From: CALWZE01 sp964645785
GTDB taxonomy: Bacteria; Bacillota; Clostridia; Oscillospirales; Ruminococcaceae
Direction of reading: 5' to 3'
Length of the DNA: 22,230 bases
Assembly: GCA_964645785.1 (NCBI GenBank)
Contig: CAZYAV010000037.1
Location: 1 to 22,230, forward strand
The position numbers and the translations under genes are program-made. Positions 1-6,502 of the stretch are shown in pieces. The first letter of the stretch is position 1; every line of letters begins with the position of its first letter. The notes beneath the pieces were generated by a model that worked only from the letters and a program-made list of their open reading frames with translations, searched no databases and was not told the DNA's origin.

Positions 1-4
1 TCCC

Positions 5-1378
5 TCAGACGGCCGCCGGGCTCTCCTGCGCCCGCATACGGCGGAACACCCGCCGCCGCACGATGAAAAAGCAGGCCGTCTGCATCAACGCCGTCAGCGC
101 CCAGGAAACCGGGTAGGAGATATAGAGCATCTCCAGGGTCGGGACGGCGCGGAACGCGGTGTAGATCCAGAGGATCCGAAACAGGCAGGTGCCGGCCAGG
201 GTGATGACGGTCGGCGCGACGCCGCTGCCAAGCCCGCGCAGTACGCCGGGCAGCACATCCATAATGGCGAAGAGAAAATAGGGGATGCCGAGGATCCGCA
301 GCTTGAAAAGCCCCTGCTCGACGACGAGCGGGTCGGGCGAAAAGATGCCCAGCAGCGGCCGCCCGAACAGATAGGCGAGGGTGCCCAGCCCGCTGCCGAG
401 CAGCGCCGCAATCAGCACGCAGTTCCCCGCAATCTGGTTGACCCGCTTATACTGCCTTGCGCCGACATTCTGGCTGGTGAAGCTGAGCGCCGTCTGGGTG
501 ACCGAGTTGACGCTCATATACAGGAACCGGACAATGCTGGTTGCCGCCGTGTTGCCCGCCATGGCGAGCGAGCCGAACCCGTTGACCGAGGACTGAATCA
601 CGACGTTTGAAAAGTCGGTCAGCATCCCCTGCAGCCCGGCGGGCAGGCCGATCAACAACATGTTAAGCAGCTTGTCGCCGTGGATGCGCAGCGCGCGCAG
701 GTCAACGCGGTAGACGCCGTCGGCGCGGGTCAGGCAAAGCAGGACAAACACGGCCGAGAGCGCCTGGGAGATCACCGTGGCGATTGCGACCCCCGCCACC
801 CCGAGGTGAAAGACAATCACGAAAATCAGGTTGAACACCAGGTTGACCACGCCGGAGATGGTGAGAAAATAGAGCGGGCGGCGGGTGTCCCCGATGGCGC
901 GCAGAATCGCCGCGCCGAAATTGTACAGGGTCAGCGCGGGCATCCCGATAAAGTAGATACGGATATACAGCATCGCCTGGGGCAGCACGTCGTCCGGCGT
1001 GTCCATCGCGGCCAGCACCGGGCGGGATATCCCGATCCCGACAAACACCAGCGCGATGCCGACAACAATCGCCGTCAGGATCGCGGTGTGAGTCGCCTCG
1101 CGCAGATTTTCGCTGTCGTTTGCGCCGTAATACCGCGCGACAATCACGTTTGTGCCGACCGACAGGCCGATGAACAGGTTGACAAGCAGGTTGATGAGCG
1201 AGCTGGTCGCCCCGACGGCCGCGAGCGCGTCGCTGCCCGTAAACTGGCCGACGACCACGAGGTCGACCGTGTTGAAAAGCAGCTGCAAGATCCCGGTCAG
1301 GGTCAGCGGCAGCGCGAACCGCAGAATCTTTCCGAACAGCGGTCCGTGACACATATCCATTTCATACTTATTGCGCAT
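5..1378 (-). CDS. MATE family multidrug/Na+ (or H+) antiporter
   Basis: A 457-residue polytopic membrane protein that should export cationic drugs or metabolites using a Na+ or H+ gradient. The length is typical of the MATE family, and the sequence shows the expected two-fold arrangement of about 12 hydrophobic segments. Recognisable parts are the N-terminal segment LPLTLTGILQLLFNTVDLVVVG near residues 23-44, the loop AARYYGAN-like region (VARYYGAN, about 80-87), and the matching second half beginning near LPAGLQGML. The start at 1378 is an ATG; a GGAG at 1392-1395 lies 10 bases upstream, and another ATG at 1384 is out of frame. The closest gene upstream on the same strand is the DUF134 gene, 188 bases away, so co-transcription is possible but not shown. 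The natural substrate cannot be read from the sequence. Family assignment is firm. Confidence 0.93.
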   Translation of the reverse strand: MRNKYEMDMCHGPLFGKILRFALPLTLTGILQLLFNTVDLVVVGQFTGSDALAAVGATSSLINLLVNLFIGLSVGTNVIVARYYGANDSENLREATHTAILTAIVVGIALVFVGIGISRPVLAAMDTPDDVLPQAMLYIRIYFIGMPALTLYNFGAAILRAIGDTRRPLYFLTISGVVNLVFNLIFVIVFHLGVAGVAIATVISQALSAVFVLLCLTRADGVYRVDLRALRIHGDKLLNMLLIGLPAGLQGMLTDFSNVVIQSSVNGFGSLAMAGNTAATSIVRFLYMSVNSVTQTALSFTSQNVGARQYKRVNQIAGNCVLIAALLGSGLGTLAYLFGRPLLGIFSPDPLVVEQGLFKLRILGIPYFLFAIMDVLPGVLRGLGSGVAPTVITLAGTCLFRILWIYTAFRAVPTLEMLYISYPVSWALTALMQTACFFIVRRRVFRRMRAQESPAAV

Positions 1379-1566
1379 GGCATGATTACTCCGTTATGCA
1401 AAATAGCACCGGCAATGTCTGCCGCGGTCACCCGGCGGCAAACCTCGGCGCGAAAAGCGCAGTGTCCGTGCCCCGCAGAAAGACCCCGCCAGGCGTGCGC
1501 CGCCCGGGGACAGTCGCCTCATCTCGCCGCCGCGGGGGAACGGCGCGAACCGGCGCGGACGCCGTG

Positions 1567-1926
1567 TCAGCGGGCGGATTCCTTGCCGCCGCAGCAGCGG
1601 CAGCGGCAGCCCGTTCCGCGGCAAGCCGCGCTCTGCTCGCAGACGACGACCTGCCCGCCCTCGATGTGAAGCGGCCGCCCCTCCACCAGTGCGGCGGCCA
1701 GCTTACGCCGCGCGCGCAGGTAGATTGCCTGCACAGTGGTGCGCGCAACTTCCATCTGCGCGGCGCAAGCCTCCTGATTCAGCCCCTCGTGGTCGATGAG
1801 CCGGATGGTCTCAAACTCGTCCACCGTCATGCAGACGGCGTGCTTGGCACGGGTTTTCCCAATCGGGCGAAAGCCGCTTGTCTCGGGCATGGCGCACACA
1901 CGCCGGCATTTTTTGGGTCTTGGCAT
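1567..1926 (-). CDS. DUF134/UPF0251 family HTH protein with Cys-rich tail
   Basis: A 119-residue protein of the DUF134 (UPF0251) family, a small group resembling the DNA-binding region 4 of sigma-70 factors. The family hallmark MPRPxKxRRVC is at residues 1-11. The helix-turn-helix lies at about 34-75 (VDEFETIRLIDHEGL... QMEVARTTVQ). The C-terminal tail, residues 96-112, carries six cysteines (C96, C102, C107, C109, C111, C112), and C7 and C11 lie at the front. This pattern suggests metal or Fe-S binding, which is inference. The ATG at 1926 is preceded by AGAGG at 1934-1938 with a 7-base spacer, which supports the start. The MATE pump gene lies downstream on the same strand. Its DNA target is unknown. 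Confidence 0.88.
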   Translation of the reverse strand: MPRPKKCRRVCAMPETSGFRPIGKTRAKHAVCMTVDEFETIRLIDHEGLNQEACAAQMEVARTTVQAIYLRARRKLAAALVEGRPLHIEGGQVVVCEQSAACRGTGCRCRCCGGKESAR

Positions 1927-2001
1927 AAGACAACCTCTTTTCTTCAGGCAGGGGCGGGCGCGCCGGGCAGAACGGCAGCGCGTTTTTGCAAAAGCACGGA
2001 C

Positions 2002-2029
2002 AAAACGCAGCGCCAGAGGCGCTGCGTTT
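2002..2029 (-). terminator. Intrinsic terminator of the secreted Fn3 protein gene
   Basis: A perfect 12-base-pair hairpin with arms 2003-2014 and 2018-2029 and a 3-base loop. It begins 31 bases after the stop codon of the upstream minus-strand gene. On the minus strand the descending arm ends in a short T run (TTTTG). It separates that gene from the DUF134 gene. Confidence 0.75.
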
Positions 2030-2060
2030 ACATGTCGCTGTAAAGGGAAAGCCGCGCGGA

Positions 2061-3908
2061 TTACTCCGGCAATGTCGTGACCTCCACCGTTTCGGTGGGG
2101 GCGCTGCGGGCAATCGTTCCCGAGAGGGTGCGGACGGCGACCACCCGGTAATAATAGGTCGTGTCCGGCACGCAGGCGGTGTTGGTTGTTGTGTTGTTCG
2201 GGGTCGCATAGATGGTCACAAACTCGCCGTCCGGGCTCTCCGCACGCTGCAGCTCATAGCCCGTCGCGTTCTCGACCGGGTTCCAGGAAAGGGTGACGTA
2301 GGTCGCGGCAGGCGCGGCCGCCCGGAACTTTTCCGGCGTTTGGGGCACGGCCATATAGGTCGCGGCCTCCACTGCCGTGCCGCGGGGGCTGTACTGCACA
2401 ATCCCCTCGGCCGAGCGTTGGAACGCGCGGACGGTGTACACAAAGGTGTCCCCCTCCTGCAGGCCGCCGTCGGTATAGCTGAGCGTCCCGGCGCCCTCAA
2501 GGGTTGCAAGCAGTGTGGGGGTATCCTGCGCGCCGACCGCGCGGTAGATTTCATAGCCGGTTGCGTCGGGGGTCTGATCCCAGCGCAGGGTGATGGAATC
2601 GGTCGCGTCGCTCCCGGCGGTCAGCCCGGTGACCACGTCGGTGAACTGCGGCAGATAAACGGCGGTCAGCGCGTGATCCTGCGCCGTTGCAACAGGGTCG
2701 TCCGCCGAAAGCAGGCGCGTCCCGTCGGACCAGCCCGCAAACATGTATCCTTCCAGAACCGGCGCCGGCAGTGCACCGTAGGACTGCCCGAACGCAACCT
2801 CCGCGCTTGTCTGCTCCAGCTCGCCCTCGCCCGGGTCAAGCTCGACCGTGTAGGTTTTGGGCTCCCACACCGCATACAGGGTGTGGTCGTGGTTGACGCT
2901 CACGGCGGAATCCCGGCTCAGGAGCTCCGCGCCGGACGGCCGAACCGCCCAGCCGGCAAGGGTATAGCCCTCCCGCTCGGCGGTGGGCAGCGAGCCGTAG
3001 GTGCCGCCGTAATACACGGATTTGCCCGCCGTGCCGCAGCTGCCGCCGGCCGGGTCAAAGCTCACGGTATAGCTGACCGGCGTCCAGTGCGCATAGAGAT
3101 GCATGGACAGCTCGGTCGGCACGGTGGTCTCGTCGACGCGGGAACCGCCTGAGCGTGCGGTATACCAGCCCTCAAACGCATAGCCCGCGCGGGAAGCAGT
3201 GGGCAGCGAGCCGATCGGCTGGCCGCCGTTGACAAATTTGCTTAGGAAGCTGGCGTCGCCGCCCTCCGGGTTGAAATAGACCGAGGAGCCGCTGTCAATC
3301 AGGTAATAATTGAGCGAGCGGAAATCCGACAGCGCGTGGTCGTAGGTGGAGACCAGCGTCTCAACCGAAAAGGTCGAGATGGTGACCTGGCTGTTCCAGT
3401 TGCCGTGATAGACGGTCACGCTGACCGGGGTATCCCCCTCATAATTGACGTGCTGCACCACCATCGTGTGGACGCCGTCCCCGCGGTGCCCCTGCAGAAT
3501 GTCGCCGGGCATCGCCATGGACAGCAGGGTACGGGTGTTCTCGATCGTCACCTCTCCCAGGGTCAGCGCCTTGGCCTCGTCGCTGACCGGGTCGCGCCCG
3601 CCGCAGGAGATGATGCTGCAGGACATCGGGGTATACATCCGCGCGATGAGCATGGTGTTGTGGTTGTTTGAATCGTAGTCGCCGTGATAGTTGATGTTGG
3701 GGGCGGAATCATATTCAAACAGCATGCGGAACACGCGTCCCGCGAACAAATAACAGTTATATTCCGCTGTGCCGACCGTGTACCCGGACATCTCCTGGAC
3801 ATTCGCCAGACGAGCCGCCACCCCGTCGCCCTCCTGCGCGAACGCGAGCGGCGCGAACGGGCAGAGCAGCGCGCAGGCCAGCACCAGCGCGGTGAGTTTT
3901 TTTCGCAT
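2061..3908 (-). CDS. Secreted protein: papain-like N-terminal domain, 3 InlB B-repeats, 2 Fn3 domains
   Basis: A 615-residue exported protein. A Sec signal peptide occupies residues 1-24, with cleavage likely after AFA. Residues 25-205 look like a papain-fold (NlpC/P60, CHAP or amidase-like) domain: Cys52 in YNCYLFAGRVF begins a helix, His147 is in GDGVHTMVVQHV, and a polar third site may lie at H168-N170 (VYHGNW). Three Listeria-Bacteroides (InlB B/Flg_new) repeats follow at about 207-276, 279-348 and 352-419, with motifs such as GYAFEGWYT, GYTLAGWAV and GYMFAGWSD. Two fibronectin type III domains follow at about 424-515 and 522-612. No LPXTG, S-layer or choline-binding anchor is present; the protein ends TTLPE. 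The gene has its own terminator. A role in wall or peptide cleavage with an adhesive stalk is inference; the catalytic identity is uncertain. Confidence 0.85.
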   Translation of the reverse strand: MRKKLTALVLACALLCPFAPLAFAQEGDGVAARLANVQEMSGYTVGTAEYNCYLFAGRVFRMLFEYDSAPNINYHGDYDSNNHNTMLIARMYTPMSCSIISCGGRDPVSDEAKALTLGEVTIENTRTLLSMAMPGDILQGHRGDGVHTMVVQHVNYEGDTPVSVTVYHGNWNSQVTISTFSVETLVSTYDHALSDFRSLNYYLIDSGSSVYFNPEGGDASFLSKFVNGGQPIGSLPTASRAGYAFEGWYTARSGGSRVDETTVPTELSMHLYAHWTPVSYTVSFDPAGGSCGTAGKSVYYGGTYGSLPTAEREGYTLAGWAVRPSGAELLSRDSAVSVNHDHTLYAVWEPKTYTVELDPGEGELEQTSAEVAFGQSYGALPAPVLEGYMFAGWSDGTRLLSADDPVATAQDHALTAVYLPQFTDVVTGLTAGSDATDSITLRWDQTPDATGYEIYRAVGAQDTPTLLATLEGAGTLSYTDGGLQEGDTFVYTVRAFQRSAEGIVQYSPRGTAVEAATYMAVPQTPEKFRAAAPAATYVTLSWNPVENATGYELQRAESPDGEFVTIYATPNNTTTNTACVPDTTYYYRVVAVRTLSGTIARSAPTETVEVTTLPE

Positions 3909-4557
3909 GGAATTCTCTCTTTCAAAAGGACATTGTACAGCTTCAGAAAGTTAGCCAGCTTAAAGTACCCTTTATGATAGCGGGTTTTGCCCATAATTTC
4001 AAGAGGAAAGAGCTGGAACCGGCTCTTTTTCGTCATCCTGACAAAAAGTTGGCGGGGGATTTTGCCAAATTTCTGCAACGGTTTTGGCTTGTTTGCACAA
4101 AATTCGTTTCAATATTTTGGCATATTTAGACGCGCGGCGGGATCCGCGCTGCCGGGCACAGCGGCATGAACGCCGCCAAAGCCGGCGATTGGGAACAGAG
4201 CCCGCGCAGCCCGGCGGCCGGTTCCCTGCCCCGGGTTCCGGCCGCGCCGCCGGCTGCCGCACAGGGCGTCACCTCCCCCGGGCGGTTTTGTCCGGCCGGC
4301 CGGCCGGATTTCGACCCGCCGCCGGTTCCCCGCGGAATACCCCTGCAAAGCGCCGCCTCTGCCCCGGTGGTTCCCTGCCCGGTTTTTTGCGTCCCCACCC
4401 CGGCAACCAGCGCTTCTTTATAAACAAATGATAAGGACAGGCCGGGCGCGCCGCACCGGTTCCCCGCCGCCGAAGCGGCCGCCAAACCGGAAAGGCCGCC
4501 GGAGTACCGGCGGCCTGCATAAGCCCGGGAGGCGGGGCGGAACCCGGCCGCCGCGGA
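3909..4557. other. Intergenic region, no gene seen
   Basis: About 650 bases between two minus-strand genes. The part next to the secreted-protein gene (about 3909-4130) is comparatively AT-rich and should hold its promoter; TACAAT on the minus strand near 3931 is a possible -10, but I find no convincing -35. From about 4131 to 4400 the sequence is very GC-rich with short overlapping frames in every phase and no Shine-Dalgarno-supported start. It includes an 18-base perfect palindrome at 4291-4308 built from four CCGG units. The terminator of the CorC-family gene sits at 4494-4515. Confidence 0.5.
4494..4515 (-). terminator. Probable terminator of the CorC-family gene
   Basis: A perfect 9-base-pair GC stem (4494-4502 with 4507-4515) and a 4-base loop, 42 bases beyond the stop codon of the minus-strand CorC-family gene. 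The following minus-strand sequence is only moderately T-rich (TTTCCGGTTT), so termination may be incomplete. Confidence 0.5.
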
Positions 4558-5823
4558 TTACTGCGCGTCCTGCGGCTCGTCCGCCGGCTGCGCCGGCGCG
4601 ACGTGAATCTCGGACACCCGCCGGTTGTTCGCCCCGCTCACGGTAATCGTTCGGGTTTGATACACCAGCTGCTCGCCGGTTTTGGGGATGCGCCCCAGCC
4701 GCTCGGTCACCCAGCCGCTCACGGTCGAGGCCTCGGTCTGCGGATCGGTCAGGCCGAACCGCTCCAGAAACGCCTCGGTATCCGCCGCGCCCGAGACAAG
4801 GCAGCCGCCGTCCGGCGTGTCACGGAACTCCACCGCGACCTCGTCGTGCTCGTCCCAGATTTCGCCGACGAGCTCCTCCAAAATATCCTCCATCGTCACG
4901 ATGCCCATCGTGCCGCCGTACTCGTCGGTCAGAACCGCCAGATGGGACTTGTCCCTTTGCAGCAGCCGCAGCAGGTCGCTGATCTTCATGGTCGGGGTTG
5001 CGTAAACCGCCTTTTGCAGCACCGCGGACACCGGCCGTCCCTTGCCGCGCACCTCGCAGTAATAGTCCTTGATATGCAGCACGCCGACGATGTCGTCCAG
5101 GCTGCCGCGGTAAACCGGCAGCCTGGAAAAGGAGGTGAGGGAGAACTGCCGCGAAATCTCCTGCTGCGCGGCGTCCAGCGGCACGCCGACAATGTCCACC
5201 CGCGGGGTAAAGATGTCCCCGGCCTCGAGGTCGTTGAACTCGATCACGTTGTGGATGAGCTCGCTGTCCTCCTCGTCGATTCCGCCGCCGTTCGCGGCCT
5301 CGTCCACCAGAATCAGCAGCTCCGCCTCGGTGACACGGTGATCCTCCTTGACCCGAAACAGCCGGGAAATCAGCCGTTTCCACTGGGAGAAGAGCCAGTT
5401 CACCGGGGTCAGCAGGACAATCAGGGCGTGCAGAACCGGCGCGCAGAAGGCCGCGAAGCTCTCGGGCGACTCTTTGGCGAGGCTTTTGGGGGTAATCTCC
5501 CCAAAAATCAGCACGACAACGGTCACCACCACGGTGGATAGGGTCGCGCCGCCGGAGCCGACCAGGCCGACAAAAAACACGGTTGCCACCGCGGTCAGCG
5601 AAATATTCACAATATTGTTGCCCACCAGAATGGTGGTGAGCAGCCGGTCATACTGTTCGCCCAGCGACAGCGCAAGCCGCGCCCGCCTGCCGCCGTGATC
5701 CGCCAAAAGCTGCATCCGGGTGCGGTTCATCGAGGAAAACGCGGTCTCGGCGGCCGAGAAAAAGGCCGACAAAACCACCAGAAAAAGCATGACGCCGATT
5801 GAACCGGCTAAGTGCGTGTCCAT
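4558..5823 (-). CDS. CorC/HlyC (CNNM/DUF21) family divalent-cation membrane protein
   Basis: A 421-residue membrane protein of the CNNM/CorC superfamily, whose members move or sense Mg2+ and related divalent cations. Domain order is clear: a DUF21 transmembrane domain at residues 1 to about 185 (FFSAAETAFSSMNRTRM, then GEITPKSLAKESPE), a CBS pair at about 200-325 (the IVTMEDILEELVGEIWDE motif closes it), and a CorC_HlyC domain at about 335-412 (VSGWVTERLGRIPKTGE). The open frame runs further upstream, but that extension is basic, unlike the family, and precedes a promoter-like site, so I place the start at the ATG of 5823. An AGAGGGG sits 14 bases upstream, a long spacing. The gene diverges from the Mn-riboswitch-controlled P-type ATPase, fitting a metal-homeostasis role. 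The transported ion is not determined. Confidence 0.9.
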   Translation of the reverse strand: MDTHLAGSIGVMLFLVVLSAFFSAAETAFSSMNRTRMQLLADHGGRRARLALSLGEQYDRLLTTILVGNNIVNISLTAVATVFFVGLVGSGGATLSTVVVTVVVLIFGEITPKSLAKESPESFAAFCAPVLHALIVLLTPVNWLFSQWKRLISRLFRVKEDHRVTEAELLILVDEAANGGGIDEEDSELIHNVIEFNDLEAGDIFTPRVDIVGVPLDAAQQEISRQFSLTSFSRLPVYRGSLDDIVGVLHIKDYYCEVRGKGRPVSAVLQKAVYATPTMKISDLLRLLQRDKSHLAVLTDEYGGTMGIVTMEDILEELVGEIWDEHDEVAVEFRDTPDGGCLVSGAADTEAFLERFGLTDPQTEASTVSGWVTERLGRIPKTGEQLVYQTRTITVSGANNRRVSEIHVAPAQPADEPQDAQ

Positions 5824-5887
5824 AAAAAGTTGAAAATCCCCTCTTTCAGGCTGTGGTTTCGGGCAAATGCCCGGAAGTTGTCCTTTT

Positions 5888-5916
5888 ATTCTATCAGGTC
5901 TCGCGCGCAAGTGCAA
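5888..5916 (-). promoter_or_regulatory. Putative promoter of the CorC-family gene
   Basis: On the minus strand TAGAAT (5888-5893), preceded by an extended -10 TGA, lies 17 bases from TTGCAC (5911-5916). Transcription would start near 5881, giving a leader of about 58 bases that contains a small CGGGCA/TGCCCG hairpin. The -35 match is weak (3 of 6). Confidence 0.5.
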
Positions 5917-6226
5917 ACCGCCGCGGCGGGCAGCGCCGCGTGCCGGGCGGCGTCGGGGCGGAAGGCCGCCCGGGGAATCGGTTTGGGCGCGCCGACGGGG
6001 GACGGGCGGGGGATGGACGGCGCGCTGTCCATAAGGAAGAACACCCGGCGCCGAGATCTCGGCGCCGCACGGGCGGAACCGGCAAGCTGCCAGAGCTGCG
6101 CCTGCGTCATGGAACGGCCCCGGCGAGCAGGGCGGCTTCTGCGGCCAAAGCAGCTGCGCGAGCCCGGCTCCGCGGGTGCGGCGGCCGCCGCGCGCGGCTT
6201 CCCCGGGCGCAATTTCGCAAAAACGC
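5917..6226. other. GC-rich divergent intergenic region with 22-bp palindrome
   Basis: This stretch lies between the two divergent promoters. It shows no Shine-Dalgarno-supported ORF. Its one clear structure is a perfect 22-base palindrome at 6046-6067 (two 11-base arms meeting at AGATCT). The rest is GC-rich sequence without recognisable function. Confidence 0.5.
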
Positions 6227-6255
6227 TTGACATTGACGCGGGAATATGGTAAGGT
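6227..6255 (+). promoter_or_regulatory. Promoter of the Mn riboswitch/P-type ATPase transcript
   Basis: A perfect -35 TTGACA (6227-6232), a spacer of exactly 17 bases, and -10 TAAGGT (6250-6255) with an extended TGG just before it. The predicted start is near 6262, immediately before the 5' strand of riboswitch helix P1. Confidence 0.85.
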
Positions 6256-6263
6256 ATCCAACA

Positions 6264-6391
6264 ACACTGAGGGAGTAATTCAGCGCCGAAAGGCGTGCCA
6301 AATCAACATGCATGGCGTGGCTTTCAACCGGCTGCGTCTGGTTTGGCTAAAAGGCTTTGGCAATCCCCCGCCTTGAGAGTGAGACTCGTGT
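6264..6391 (+). ncRNA. yybP-ykoY family (Mn2+) riboswitch aptamer
   Basis: The leader of the ATPase gene carries the two signatures of the yybP-ykoY aptamer: GGGAGTAATTC at 6271-6281 and GAGAC at 6381-6385, with TCAACATGCATGG between them. The ends pair as helix P1: ACAC-T-GAG (6264-6271) with CTCGTGT (6385-6391), leaving one bulged T. A GNRA-capped hairpin CGCC-GAAA-GGCG follows at 6284-6295. The family is known to bind Mn2+ and to control Mn exporters, TerC proteins and P-type ATPases. The 3' strand of P1 is also the 5' strand of an intrinsic terminator, so Mn2+ binding should stabilise P1 and allow read-through. The first conserved G of GGGGAGUA is replaced by A here, and family membership was judged by eye. 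Confidence 0.85.
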
Positions 6392-6427
6392 ACGGCTTAT
6401 TTTGCTGTGCATGGGTTTTTTTGTTTT
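6385..6427 (+). terminator. Riboswitch-controlled intrinsic terminator
   Basis: Twelve continuous pairs (including G-U pairs) join 6385-6396 with 6404-6415 across a 7-base loop. They are followed by seven T, a G and four T. The first seven bases of the stem are the 3' strand of aptamer helix P1, so the two structures exclude each other. This is a textbook transcriptional ON switch, located about 75 bases before the start codon. Confidence 0.85.
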
Positions 6428-6502
6428 ATTCTCCCCATACGCGGCGAGAGAAGCAGAAGCATTCAGACACCCCGTTTGTTTTATGGAAGGAGCGTTGAAG
6501 CA

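Noticed and set aside
680..1669. Long plus-strand frames opposite the MATE, secreted, MBOAT-2 and ABC genes (for example 680-1669, 1986-3152, 15820-17343, 17356-18903)
   Set aside because: All are antisense shadows with skewed composition and no supported starts.
4291..4308. 18-base CCGG palindrome as a regulatory site
   Set aside because: It is a simple repeat of CCGG in very GC-rich sequence, far from any promoter I can see.
5824..6267. N-terminal extension of the CorC-family protein
   Set aside because: The added 148 residues are Arg/Pro/Gly-rich, unlike the family, and the predicted promoter lies inside the stretch.
6407..6502. Longer ATPase start at 6407
   Set aside because: It would begin within the riboswitch terminator and lacks a ribosome site; the ATG at 6503 has a well-spaced AAGGAG.
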